Origin: Norana najaformis
Lineage: Eukaryota; Annelida; Clitellata; Crassiclitellata; Hormogastridae
Length of the DNA stretch: 64,000 nt
Direction: 5' to 3'
Assembly: GCA_964023275.1 (NCBI GenBank)
Contig: OZ029913.1
Location: 47,061,976-47,125,975 of the forward strand
Under the pieces are notes generated by a model. It did no database searches. It worked only from the letters and a program-made list of their open reading frames with translations, and had not been told where the DNA came from. Both the position numbers and the translations under genes were made by a program. Shown here in pieces: positions 33,833 through 44,871 of this stretch; position 1 is the stretch's first letter, and every line of letters begins with the position of its first letter.

Positions 33833-35310
33833 AATTGTAATTGTAATTTGAGTTTTATAAAGCGCCTCTTACAGGATAAACTCAAAGAGGTGCTCCCGAC
33901 TCGAAAAAGTAAAATCACTGTTGAACAGTACAGTCTTCAGGCGCCTACGGATTACTGAGAGGGGAAGAGAAAGGAGCTCAAGTCGCAATTCTCGAGGGAG
34001 ACAATTTCAGCAAGTGGGACCAATGTAGGCAAAGCTTCTGAACTGGGCCACAGCGGTTCTCATGCGAGGGACAAACAGGAGATCTTGAATGGCCGAGCGA
34101 AGGGTGCTGCGTCCGGGCGACGAGACCCAAGTGCAGAAGTGAACGAGGTAAAGGGGAGCAGAGCCAACAACACAATTGCACATGAGGGAGAGGATCTTAA
34201 AGCGGACACGCTGCTGGATGGGGAGCCAGCGAAGAATGTCGCGAATATAAGACGAGATGTGGCCATATTTTGGAATGCCCCCTATGAGATGAGCAGCAGA
34301 GTTAAGCGCAGATTGCAGCTTAGCAGTGTTGCCACGCGTTAGGCCAGTAAAGATGGCGTTCCCAAAGTCAACTCTGGTGCAAATGAGGGCATGGAGATAG
34401 AGTGGAGATAGCGTGGAAGGAAAGAGTACGGCGAATGTTGCAGAGCTGACGAAAAAACAACTATATGAGAGACGGTGTTAACATGAGCAGACAGGGTAAG
34501 CTCCTGATCCAGTACAACCCCGAGATCCCGGACCATAGTAGGGAAGGAGATATCCAGAAATCTCTGGCGTAAGGAGGAGAGATCGGTCTTGGCGAGCTGT
34601 AAGCGGCCACCAAGCTAGATGAAGTGAGTCTTATTACAGTTCAAGCAGAGGCGATTGGAGGACATCCATAGGTCAAGGACAGAGGTGATGTCGAGAATAT
34701 TCTGGACAAGGGCAGGGGCCGCCTCCAAGCCTGGGTGTCATCTGCATACTGAAGGACGGCAACACTCAGTGGGAGGAGGGTCCGAGCTAGATCAGAGGTA
34801 TATAAAATATGGAGGAGAGGAGATAGGAAGGAACCCTGGGAAGACCAAAAAATACGGGAGACCAGAGGGACCGCGAGAGCCCAAAAAGTCAGATTGAAGG
34901 CAGTCTGAGAGGAATGACCGAAACCAGGTGAGGGCAGGACCAGTAATGCCAAAGGAAATCTCTGAATGCTCCAATAGGATGGAATGATCAACGGTATCGA
35001 AAGCAGCACTTAAAGCGAAAAGGGCCAGAAGGGTGACCTGTCTGGTCATGGCCCTAAAAAGTCAGCAAGAAGGCGAGTTATTAGTGATTCGGTGGAATGA
35101 TGTTTCCTGAACCCAGACTGAAGTGGAGGCATAAGAGAGTTAGTGTCGAGGTAGTGAGAGCTGACAAGAGACGGATCTTTCAAGGGGCTTGGTGAGAAAG
35201 GACAGGTTAGAAATGGGATGGTAATAAGAGGGGGCACTAGGGTCGAGGCCCTGGCGCTTCAAAGAGGGAACAACTACTGCACTTTTGTGGGAGGGGGAAT
35301 GCGACGTTAA
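33833..35310 (-). pseudogene. L2-like LINE inserted in BEL pol
   Basis: Minus-strand pieces in order: 35325-35140 (VVPSLKRQGLDPSAPS, ISNLSFLTKPLER), 35237-35046 (LQSGFRKHHSTESL), 35049-34792 (FALSAAFDTVDHSILLEH), 34730 (LQYADDTQAW), 34536-34339 (VRDLGVVLDQELTLSAHV). It ends with a GGCGCTTTATAAA box (33852-33868) and a tail of AATTAC units to 33833. Same family as 44872-45690, which shares the same tail. Multiple frameshifts. Confidence 0.85.
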
Positions 35311-35311
35311 C

Positions 35312-37310
35312 CGAGCATCAGACATTGTGTGGTATCTGCCTCATCATCCTGTTACCATCCTAAAAAGGGGAATATACGAGTGACTTTTGGTTGTGCAACA
35401 TGTTTATCAGTTAAAATGGATAAACATAAACTGCTTCATCGTGAACTTGATACGAAAATCGACGACTCGTTTTTTGGACCAACAGTGCAGTAGTTCTACA
35501 GTACATCGAAATGAGCATAAACAGCTTAACACATTCGTAGCCAATCGTGCAGCAATGATTCATGATGGTACTTTGGCAAGACAGTGGAGGTATGTGGACA
35601 CAAACGCCAGCCCTGCTGATGACGCATCAAAAGGGTTTTCACCTGATGAGTTGTTAAATTCTAAGAGATGGTTAGGAACCAGGACTTTCTATGGAACAGT
35701 GAAAATTAATGGCCTGAAATAAGCCGAATTCCAGTGTCAATTGGGACACTAGATGATGTTCATTCAGTTGATAGGGAAGATCAGACTAATTCTGTTGGCA
35801 TCATAGACACTTTTGACCAGACGCTCATCCTTGACGGGGTTAAAGAAGGTTGTTGTCTGGTTACTGTGAATCAGAGTTTGGTTAAGGAGGATTAAGGCCA
35901 CAAGTCACTCTGCAATAAATATTACTATGCCTCTAACCATTGATGAGCTGTTGAAGACAGAACAATTACTTGTTAAATATCTGCTAAGGCGAGCATTCTC
36001 AAATGAGCTGAGAACAACGGAAGCTGAAGACACAGAGTCTGGTAGTGTTATGGTAAAGGAAGTCAGGAAGTCAAGTTCTGTGACTCGCCTTAATCCGGAA
36101 CTTTTGCAGAATGGTTTTCTTTGTGTTGGTGGTCGCCTGAGGTATGCATCATAGTTGGGAGTTTAAAAAATCTAATGATTCTTCCAAAACATCATCACGT
36201 CGTGGATTTGAAAATAGGACACTTTCATGTGAAATCATGTCATTCTGGAAAGGAACATGTTTTGTCTCTAAACACACAGAGAGGTTTTGGATTGTTACTG
36301 CTCGATCAGCTGTGTGCAGGTTTTTCAGTGACTCAGGTCTGGAAACGCATTAATGCTAAGCCGTACACTCAGAAAATGCCCGACTTGGCTGAAGCCAAAA
36401 CTACTCCAAGCAATTCACCCTTCACCTTTATTGGAATTGATTTTTTGGTTCATTTCTTGTCAAAAGACGTCGCTGTTTTGTCAAACACTATGGATGTTTG
36501 TTTACACGTTTAACTATCAGAGCAGTGCATATTGGTGTCACATACAATGGATATAGGATCATTTATTAATGCAATGCTAAGGTTCATCAGTCGTCGGGGT
36601 TTGCCCAAAGAAATCAGAACGGACAATGGGACAAATTTTACTGGAGCAGAAAAGGAACTAAGAAAGGCTGTCAAAGAATTTAATCAAAGAAGGATCTGCA
36701 GGTTTCTTCAGCAGATGGAAATTCAGTGAAAGTTTAACCACCCATTGCAATGCACATGAAGGAGTCTGGGAGAGGCTGATCAGATCAACGTGAAAGGTTT
36801 TTGTTCACTATGACTGGAAAAATCATTGGATGATGAAAGTTTACAGACATTGATATGGTTAGCAGTCAGTAATAAATAGTCGCCCACTGACTGTTGTCTC
36901 GGATGACCCAAAAAACCTAGAACCACTCTTCTAACCATCTCCTGTTGTTGCCCTCTGTACCTGCATTTCCTTCTGATAGCTTTGTGAAAGGGGACCAATA
37001 TTATAAAAAAAGATGGAGACAAATTCAGTACATGGCTGACGTGTTTTAGAGGAGATGGCTGAAAGAATATCTGCCTAATCTGCAAAGGAGAGACTAGTGC
37101 TCATGCAAGAGGATTTGAAAGTCGATTATATCGTTCTATTAATGGATGACAACGTTCCTAGAAACATGTGACCTCTGGGCAAAGTTAAAGAAGTATTTTC
37201 TGGAAAAGATGGACTTCTAAGAACTGTCAAGATAAAGACAAAGAAAATGGACTTGCTTTGTCCGATTCATAAGCTTTGTTTACTGGAAAATGTGGAAAAC
37301 TAGAAACTTG
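35312..37310 (+). pseudogene. BEL pol: RT edge, RNase H tail, integrase
   Basis: Just after the LINE, 35320-35350 reads VWYLPHHPVT, the start of the BEL RT. By about 35430 it has jumped to the RNase H end (HRNEHKQLNTFVANRAAMI; WRYVDTNASPADDASKG at 35600), so the RT catalytic core is deleted. Integrase follows in broken frames: 36000-36150 (LNPELLQNGFLCVGGRLRYA), 36410-36460 (FTFIGIDFLV, first catalytic Asp), 36600-36650 (IRTDNGTNFTGAEKEL, second Asp), and C-terminal parts to about 37310 (TKKMDLLCPIHKLCLL). Confidence 0.83.
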
Positions 37311-37471
37311 TCTTCCCCAAGGGGAATATTAGATGCATAGTTAAGTAGTCTTTTACAGTCCAAAGTTTGTAGCAAATGTTATAGTCTAAGGTTCATGGAT
37401 AATTATATTTAATGCCAAGTTACAGTTAAAGGGCCCGAGATGTTAGGGATTAAGAATTAAAGTAAGGTAAC

Positions 37472-37651
37472 TATAGCGTCTCTACGGACTACTAATATCA
37501 ACAGGATTTAACCTTATCAAATGTTTTATTCATTAAACAAACTCCTTTGTCCATTGCCTGCCATTATTATACAATGTCTATCTTCTCCACCCCTTTAATA
37601 AATATCGCTCCCTAGAGTCCACACCTCATGACATCATAGTCCGACACTACA
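37472..37651 (-). repeat. Gypsy 3' LTR (180 bp)
   Basis: Direct repeat of 41830-42009. In the minus sense it starts TGTAGTGTCGGACTATGATG and ends CGCTATA. Confidence 0.95.
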
Positions 37652-37664
37652 TTCCCTCCTTTTT
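37652..37664 (-). other. Gypsy polypurine tract
   Basis: The minus sense reads AAAAAGGAGGGAA immediately before the 3' LTR. Confidence 0.85.
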
Positions 37665-37753
37665 CACAGAATAGTTAATTCTATACTGTAAGTTTTACAG
37701 AATGCACTTCTAACACAAGAGGGCAGCGATCCGCCTACACCCTTCATGTGAAA

Positions 37754-38257
37754 CTAATATAATTGGTAATCTTTGAACTTTGCTGGCAGCTGTCGAGTTC
37801 GTATCGGTCGCTGACTGGGTTCGGAATCATCGGCAGCAGCTTCTGTTTCCTCCGTTCTGTCATTCGGTTCAAACACTTCGATTCGGGGTTCTGATGGTTC
37901 TTCTGTTAACTGTTGATGTTCTGTGTCTTCATCTGCTTCATCGCCTGATATGTCTCTCTCCCTATCACTCGTTGTCTCTGGTAGAACTGGTCGTGCCTCG
38001 TACTTCTTAAGGTGTGTCACGTTCCTGTTGTAAAGGACTCCTTCTGGGCTTTCTATGGTTACACAGTTCCCCATTTTACTTCTGACTGCGTATGGCTTTG
38101 TCTGAAATGGTGTCGTAAATTTGTTGTTACACGGCTGTTTTGGTAGGACTTTGTCACCAATGTCTATATCTGTCTCTGCAGCTCTTCTCCGTTTGTCAGC
38201 ATACTCCTTCCCTTTAAACTTTTTCACTCGATTCTTCATCTCTGATGCTTTCATCAT
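37754..38257 (-). pseudogene. Gypsy integrase C-terminal region
   Basis: 167-residue frame that continues the integrase polyprotein after a frameshift near 38230. A basic stretch (NRVKKFKGKEYADKRRRAAE) is followed by DIDIGDKVLPKQ, the SH3-like GPF-type C-terminal module (TKPYAVRSKMGN), then an acidic Glu/Asp-rich tail. The open frame's own Met is not a real start. Confidence 0.85.
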
Positions 38258-40163
38258 CTGTAGCAGAAAATCTCAGTTCTAGTAGCTTTGTTCTCAACTT
38301 CCGCCCATACAATGCTTCTGCGGGTGAGATTCCAAGGGTGGAGTGTGGGGTTGTTCTGTATGTGAACAAGTATGTTAAAATTTCCTCTTTCCAATCCTTT
38401 TCTTCGCCTTGTGCTATTTTTATTCTCTGTAGCAACGATCGGTTTTGCCGTTCTACTTCTCCATTTGCCTGGGGCCATAAAGGGGTAGTTCTGTGATGAA
38501 CAACATCATTTGTCTGTAGGTACCTTGTAAACACTTCTGATGTAAACTGAGGTCCATTGTCGCTTGTGATTGAGTATGGTAGACCATGGGTTGCAAAGAT
38601 CTTCTTCAAGCTTGTAATAACCTTCTCTGCTGTGGTCGTTCGTGTTATGTCTACCTCATAGTAACGGCTGTAATAGTCTACCACAACTAAAACGTATTCT
38701 CCAGAAGGCAGTGGACCCATATAATCAATTGCTAAGTCCTGCCAAGGTCCTCCTGGTAGTTGTGTCCTAGTCATTGGCTCAGGTTTCAGTGGTATTCCAA
38801 CTAACTGACACCCATGACAAGTGCGACAGTATTTCTCACTGTCCTTATCTATTCCCGGCCACCAAACTTTGCTGCGCAATCGTCTCTTCGTCTGAACAAT
38901 TCCTGGATGACCTTCATGTGCCAGTTCTAGTGTATGTTCTCTCAATACTTCTGGCATAACAATTCTGGTTCCTCGAAGTAATAATTTCCCTATGATGCAT
39001 AATTCTTCGCTTATCACTCTATGCTCTGTAAATTTTCCTTTTATCCAGTTATCGTTCTTCAAGCTCTCTCGAATTTCGCATAGTACTTTATCGGTGGCAG
39101 ATGCTTTCTCAATTTCTCTGGTTGATAAGGCCTTCGGTGTTGCAGCAGCTGCGACAAACTTTATGTAGTCATCCTCATGGTTATCTTCTTCCACCTGTCC
39201 CTTTGACAATCGAGACAGGAAGTCAGCAATGTTCTCTCGCCCTGGTACATACTTCACCTTGAAGTTGTATGACTGCAACCGTAAGACCCATCTCTCAATT
39301 CTGGCTGACGGTTTTGACCGTGCTGAATATATGACTTCAAGTGGCTTATGATCAGTCACTAGTTCGAACTCCTTTCCAAAAAGGTATAGGTGGAACCTTT
39401 CACAAGCCCACACTAAGGCCAGTGCTTCTTTTTCAGTTTGAGAGTATCGTCTTTCCACCTCGCTCAAACTTTTACTTGCATAGCATACAACTCGGTGTGC
39501 TCCATTTTGTTTCTGTATTAACACTGCACCTAAACCAACTGGACTGGCATCTGCGATTACTTGTGTTGGTGCATCTTGCATGAAATAAGCCAATGTCTCT
39601 GTATTGCTTAGCCTGTTCTTTAATTCTTCAAAAGCTTTCTTTTGTGCGTGTCCAAACGTGAAACGGACGTCTTTCTTGACAAGCTGTCTTAAGGGTTCAC
39701 TGATTGTTGATAAGTCTGGTATATACCGACCCTCAAAAGTAACCAAACCCAAAAAGCTTTTAACTTCACTTGGATTTTGAGGTGCCCTTGCTTCTGCAAC
39801 AGCTTTAACTTTATCTGCTGTTGGTCCAATTCCATGGCGACTCAATACATGGCCCATGAACCGGACTTGAGGCAGCCGTATTTGGCATTTATCTTTGTTC
39901 AAGGTCAAACCATTTCTCTTTAGACACTTTAAGACATTTCGTCTGTCATGTTCTTCAGTTTTCTTCCCATGCACAATGATGTCATCTGCTATATTGTGTG
40001 CACCCTCACACCCTGTCAAAACATGTTGAATGATGTGTTGATACACCTCAGGTGCTGATGATATTCCAGACATTAATCGTTTATATCTATACAACCCTGC
40101 ATGAGTTATAAATGTTGTAATCACTCTTGAATCATCATCAAGCTCTATCGGGTGAAACCCCAT
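38214..40163 (-). pseudogene. Gypsy pol: RT, RNase H, integrase
   Basis: A 649-residue open stretch that would process element RNA to DNA and integrate it. The RT palm has HNIADDIIVHGK (residues about 57-68; the YxDD box is xADD, common in this Gypsy group). RNase H follows (IADASPVGLGAVL; TDHKPLEVIYS), and integrase has a zinc-binding set (HEGHPG...CRTCHGCQ) and all three catalytic residues (AIDYMGPL, SDNGPQF, ANGEVERQ). It is joined upstream to 40429-40145 across a one-base loss near 40155 and downstream across a frameshift near 38230. Confidence 0.93.
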
Positions 40164-40429
40164 TTAAGGTCTAGACGACTGAATACTGTTCCTTCGTTGA
40201 GGTTATACAGGACATCATCCACTGTCGGGATTAGGTGTCTTTCTCGGATCACCGCTTCATTTGCCTGACGCATATCGACACAAATTCTTATTTCATTTGT
40301 GCCTGCCTTTGGCACCACTATGATTGGGCTTACCCAAGGTGTAGGCCTTCGACCTTCTCGATTATATCCTCTTTCAAAAGTTTTGCCAATTCCTGCTCCA
40401 CAGGTTTCCTCAAATTGTATGGTATGCAT
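40145..40429 (-). pseudogene. Gypsy RT N-terminal part
   Basis: Reads PTPWVSPIIVVPKAGTNEIR, ICVDMRQANEAV and VFSRLDLKWGF (first catalytic Asp of RT). A one-base deletion near 40346 separates it from gag-protease, and another near 40155 from the rest of RT. Confidence 0.9.
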
Positions 40430-41760
40430 CTGGCTGGCTGTGCCACTGGTTTCACAGTTTCATTTATGTAGAGCTTGGCCTTGAAGTTCTTTAGTTTCCC
40501 TACACCTTCAAAACATTCGGGGTATTCCAATAAAATGTCCTGCACTGCATTGATTCCTTCTGTTTGACCTAGTCTAAGGACACCCAGTTGTTCTGCAGTC
40601 ATCCTTCCAAGCAAGGGTTTTCCTTTCCCATCAATGACATAAAAATCTGCTTTAACTGATGTTTCCTTTAAGTTCACGATGGCTGAAAACATTCCAATTA
40701 CTGTCAAAGGTGTTGAGGACCCATAAGCATATAGTTCTTTGGTTGTCCTCCTGCATTCACACTTCACCTTCTGATTCTTCATCCTGATCCAAGTGTCTTG
40801 GTCAATCACGTTGCAAGAAGCACTGGAATCAATCAACATGTTAATCTGAACTCCTCCAACCTCAACTGTAATGCCTCCCTTTTCCTCCTGATACAAGCTG
40901 AAAATGTATTCGGATTCACCATTCCCTGTCTCGGCTTCTACACAGTGCACCCGTTTTCTTCCATGTCCTGGTTGGTAAGTAGGGTGTTTCTGCAGAGGTT
41001 TCCCTGGTGCAAGCTTTGTTTTACAGACAGCTTCAAAATGACCTGTTAAACCGCATTTTCTACAACTAGCTTTCTTAGCTGGGCAGTTTGGGTCTTTGGC
41101 AACGTGGTTAGGTTTACCACATTGATAGCAGACAGGTTGGTTAGCACTACTCTTGTGGTCACTTCTTGACTGTGTCTTTGTAAAATTAACATTGAGTGGA
41201 ACTCCTTCCATCTTCTGGACTTGTACAGCTACAGTTTCCAGTGTTCTGCCCATATCTTGTGCCATGGATAGAGTAAGAGATTGTCCCTTCTCTAGAAGTT
41301 TTCTACGAAACAAAGATGAAGAACACTTGTCGATTACCTGATCTCGGACGTTTTCCTCCAGCTGGTCGCCAAACTCGCAGTTTTCCGCTTGTCTTCGCAA
41401 ACGGGCGACGAATTGATCAACTGTTTCCTTGTCCTCTTGCTTCATTTGACGAAATACATGTCTTTCGTACGGAGTGTTCAACTTTGGCAAGAAGTGGGCG
41501 TCCAGTGTACGCATGGCGATTTCGTAGGCGCCGGCCGCATCGTCTCGTCCTTCGGAAGGACCTGGGTCGACCAGCGTCTCAAACAAGTCTTGTACGGCCA
41601 TGCCCGCTGTGTGGAGTAGTAAGGCTTTCTTCTGCGCATCAGACGTGATTCCTTTTGCCACGATGTAGAACTCAAACGAACGCCTCCAACGTTTCCACCG
41701 TGGGCCAACACATGTTGCATCACCCGAGACATCGAACTGGGGCACAGGATGAATGTCCAT
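40347..41760 (-). pseudogene. Gypsy gag-protease
   Basis: The frame starts at MDIHPVPQFDVSGDATCVGP (41760), about 54 bp after the primer site. The gag capsid-like part has RWKRWRRSFEFYIVAKGI and a KQEDKETVDQFVARLR block near residue 110. Two zinc knuckles follow (CYQCGKPNHVAKDPNC; CRKCGLTGHFEAVC), then the protease VGGVQINMLIDSSASCNVID, where the catalytic DSG is DSS (codon at 40822-40824). Gag and pol were probably one frame; the break near 40346 is a base loss, not a programmed shift site that I can recognise. Confidence 0.92.
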
Positions 41761-41813
41761 ATTCTGCGACTTGTGTGTTTTTCTTTATAGAACTTTTTTC
41801 GCGCAAACGAACT

Positions 41814-41826
41814 ATCCTCGTCGCCA
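41814..41826 (-). other. Gypsy primer-binding site (tRNA-Ser type)
   Basis: The minus sense TGGCGACGAGGAT lies three bases after the 5' LTR and matches the complement of the 3' end of animal tRNA-Ser(GCU) with CCA for 13 bases. Confidence 0.75.
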
Positions 41827-41829
41827 CTT

Positions 41830-42009
41830 TATAGCGTCTCTACGAACTACTAATATCAACAGGATTTAACCTTATCAAACGTTTTATTCATTAAACAAAC
41901 TCCTTTCTCCATTGCCCGCCGTTGTTATACAATGTCTATCTTCTCCACCCCTTTAATATATATCGCTCCCTAGAGTCCACACCTCATGACGTCATAGTCC
42001 GACACTACA
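41830..42009 (-). repeat. Gypsy 5' LTR (180 bp)
   Basis: Direct repeat of 37472-37651. Upstream LTR in the sense of the element. Confidence 0.95.
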
Positions 42010-42291
42010 GTAACTCTTAGTACAAACCAGGGAACCAGAAAGAGGTCATGTGGTTAGGGCATCAGCGTAGGGGGAAGAAGGCGGGATCGAGAAAACAATC
42101 GGGTACAGATGTAAGTTTAATTTGTATTATTTTGACGACTCTATAATTTTCCGAGCTTACATGTGAACGGACGTTGATAGATATTTTATTGTATTTGTAG
42201 AGTAAACATCTAAGTAGATTCGCACAGAAATACATGTCATAATTAAAGATTTGTGTCGTCAATGTTAGTTTTCATGACAATGTCACCTACA

Positions 42292-42975
42292 ACGCTGTCA
42301 CCATCCCAGGGTCATCATGTGCTGGGATGGCTGGACTAAATAATGAAGGAAGACGTGGATGTTCGGTGGCCATTACGTGGCTGTTTTTTGCCGCTTGTCA
42401 TTTTGTCTTTAGGCAAACTTTGTTTGATAATTCTCGGGCTGCTGTTGTGACCGATTTGGCATTCCAGTGTTATTTACACAACTCTGCCATGGTTTTTCTG
42501 TTTTCTGATTTTTTCTGTTCGTGATCAACGCCCCTTTTTGCTGGAATAGTTCATTATGTACTTAAGGAAAGACAGGTTCCAGATCGACTGTCACAACTCA
42601 CGCTGCCTAGCAGAAAGGGTTCTATCATGAATTGAAAATTTGACCATCACGGATCGTTCTGTGACTCGAGTTACGCTTGGAAGTCTTCTACCACCTACGA
42701 GGGATAGCGTTGGACGATAAGGCTATTGTGTGCTGTGGACGCTATCGTTCTCGTCTCGTCGTTCTACGACTTTGACCCTACTCTTTTCAAGAACTCTGAA
42801 TACGCTATCATCAATCAACTCAGGATGGAAACATGCTGGTTGGGCTCAGTGTGTATGTGCAGGTCTGCTACTACATTTCTAGTTATCTGAAACTGCTTGC
42901 TAAATGACAGAATTTTTGTTCTTAATGACACTTAACACCCTTTAGGCTAGTGCATGAAGCGCCTTGTGATGTGAG
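42292..42975. other. No gene seen
   Basis: Downstream flank of the BEL element up to a transposon terminus. Nothing recognised. Confidence 0.4.
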
Positions 42976-43360
42976 TCATTCCAGCTCAACTCAGCCAATG
43001 CCTCCCACCCGACCATCTCAGAATTGGCTGAAATTTTAACCACATGTTGCAAGATATATTGGATGGAAAAAATCCAAATTTTTTCTGCAATATTTAAAAT
43101 ACTTTCCAAGATATCGTTGATTCCGTGACCCCACCCTCTGAAGGCATTTCGCGAAACTTCGAGATGTCCACTTTTTTGAGAATTGATATCTCTAGAGTTG
43201 TTGGACCAATTTAGGTGATTTTTTCTTATACAGTTTCTTGTGCAGATTACAAAAATATAATTATTATTATTTTGTGTCCTATGATTTCAGCTGTATTAAA
43301 TGTCAAAAGTGCCTTCATATTCATTTTATTTCTAAATGTTGCAATATTCAGTGATCAATA
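42976..43360 (+). mobile_element. DNA transposon left end (relative of the 2845 MITE)
   Basis: Begins TCATTCCAGCTCAACTCAG and follows the left arm and interior of the MITE at 2845-3345 for about 380 bp (CCACATGTTGCAAGATAT, CATTTCGCGAAACTTCGAGA, GTTTCTTGTGCAGATTACAA). It then diverges at about 43360 into unique sequence instead of the MITE's right arm. No matching right terminus was found downstream. It may be the end of a larger element to which the transposase pieces at 44-46 kb belong. Confidence 0.75.
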
Positions 43361-43999
43361 TCTCCACATGTACCAGGCACAATGCAATCAATTTTTGTAT
43401 GTATACTGTCTATGTGGCTGGCAATTGCTTGGCAGAGTTTGACTTGATTACTTATTCACATCTGCTGGATATAGTAGATCAAATTTCTCCAAATCTGACG
43501 AGGGGTCAAAGAGAAAAATATTCCCAAAAAGGCCCATAAAAATATCATTTTTTAATTGCATTTTCTGATAGAGCATAGATCAATTGATAAGTGTTCCAAA
43601 AATCCCAATGGTGTTTTTGTTTTACGGAGTTTACAGTGTCAAATATGGTCTTTTTTTGGTATCACAAGTTGCAATTATGGGTGGTATTAACAGACTTGTT
43701 ACCCTAACATATCAATATCAAAACTGTGAAACAAATGTGATCACTTTATCAGGTTTAAATGCAACATATCTAAGCAATTTTTATTTAAAACATAGTTAAA
43801 CATTTCTATATCATAATTAAAGTAAATTTATGAACAAAATTTTGTCTTATTTGGTGGTCTATTAAAGTGCATATGATGAAATATTCTGTGGAACTGCCAA
43901 ACATCTAACAATATCAAGATAATGTCATTTATGCATACAGCATCATATGTGTTGAATGTTTTTCTGTACTTAAAATGAAAATTTTGTTGTTACAGTGTT
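43361..43999. other. Transposon interior, no clear gene
   Basis: AT-rich. Includes plus-strand frames (FDLITYSHLLDIVDQISPNL at about 43440) that may be exon pieces, and the left inverted-repeat arm at 43813-43898. Confidence 0.35.
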
Positions 44000-44868
44000 T
44001 CATACTGAATCATCCAGCTGGTACTGACGTGCACTATTAATGTGTGTTCGAGGTGCAGGCATAAAACGAAGTGCATGTTGGAATGGAACCCAGCATATGT
44101 CATCATGTCTTGACCAAGTCAGATGATAGCTTCCCCTCCTCTGCGGACTTGTCAGGAATTTGACGAATGTATCTTCTCCTTCGTCTGACTGGTCTGTTGT
44201 CACCCGAATGTACCACTTTTGGTCATATATTGTCATATACTGCCACATACTGCCCTTGATGTCGATAGGTAGTGGCATCCAGTCAGTCCTCATTTGCTTG
44301 CTGTGACTCCTGTATGACATATTCCAGTTCGCTACAATCGTAAATGTCGTTAACTGGTGCAACAGTTGCAAATGAGTCCAAAGATATTCTTCACATCATT
44401 ATCAAACTCTTTGACACTGAGACAAACGCATATTGGCTACGGGTTCCAGAAATTGGCTTGGCTGCACTGTACCGCTCGTTCAACTTGAGGTCCTTCACAT
44501 GCGGTTCACCTGAGGCTTTTGTAATCCTGAAGAAATGGATACTTTTAATGTTTTCATTTCCAAATTATATGAAGCTTATGGGTTTAAATCTGATCCATGA
44601 TGGCGGCTTGCAGACTAGCACATGTAGCCGGGTGCTTCACTGTTCCCCCTTAACCATCACAGGGACTTTTCCCATGTGATGTTGCAAAGAAGTGCAATTC
44701 CGCATTGTATTCAAAGTCAGCTTGTTGGTGGGTCAGATTAACAAAGTTCTTGTATTGCTTGTACTTACCAACACATCTATCTCAGTTCCACAGAATATTT
44801 CATCATATGTACTTTGATAGACCACAAATTAAGACAAAATTTTGTTCATAAATTCACTTTAATTATGT
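43813..44868. repeat. About 85-bp inverted repeat pair
   Basis: 43813-43898 and 44783-44868 are inverse copies with about five mismatches; both contain GAACAAAATTTTGTCTTA, itself partly palindromic, and GATGAAATATTCTGTGGAACTG. They bracket the minus-strand transposase-like fragment. Confidence 0.8.
44000..44780 (-). pseudogene. Transposase-like protein fragment (minus)
   Basis: The minus strand reads, from about 44745, YKQYKNFVNLTHQQADFEYN, HFFATSHGKSPCDG, an in-frame TAA, then GGTVKHPATCASLQ. After frame changes, 44371-44000 reads MRTDWMPLPIDIKGSM, YDQKWYIRVTTDQS and SRHDDICWVPFQHALRF. This combination recurs in many uncharacterised invertebrate proteins that I believe are transposases; I cannot name the superfamily. 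The tail (KWY...DDICWVP) looks like a small beta-barrel (Tudor/SH3-like) module by pattern only. A splice acceptor-like boundary precedes the QYKN block. Confidence 0.62.
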
Positions 44869-44871
44869 TGC

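Larger units (their letters stand above)
37472..42009 (-). mobile_element. Gypsy LTR retrotransposon, structurally complete
   Basis: 4538 bp with two 180-bp LTRs (41830-42009 as 5' LTR, 37472-37651 as 3' LTR, minus sense), flanked by GTAAC on both sides (37467-37471 and 42010-42014). By eye the LTRs differ at eight positions. A primer site, polypurine tract, gag-protease, RT-RNase H, integrase and C-terminal tail are all present in order. Three frameshifts and one protease change are visible, so this copy is unlikely to be active. LTR ends are TG...TA rather than the usual TG...CA. Confidence 0.95.
30331..42291 (+). mobile_element. BEL/Pao LTR retrotransposon, nested and defective
   Basis: Related sequences at 30331-30638 and 37441-42291 (the latter split by a Gypsy element) act as LTRs, both running from TGT..GGATTAAGAATTAA to GTCACCTACA. 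Between them lie plus-strand gag-pol remnants typical of BEL/Pao. Three later insertions sit inside: a hAT-type MITE (32548-33269), an L2-like LINE (33833-35310) and the Gypsy element (37472-42009). Flanking TSDs could not be identified. Internal loss of most of the RT core makes it non-functional. Confidence 0.87.
37441..42291 (+). repeat. 3' LTR of BEL/Pao element, split by Gypsy
   Basis: Left part 37441-37471 and right part 42015-42291 join across the Gypsy insertion (the GTAAC target is present twice). Directly upstream, AAAGGGCCCGAGA (about 37428-37440) is a plausible polypurine tract. Confidence 0.85.

Noticed and set aside
40340-40430. Programmed frameshift between Gypsy gag-protease and RT
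   Set aside because: No slippery heptamer or pseudoknot is evident and the shift falls within a conserved RT motif, as expected for a simple base loss.
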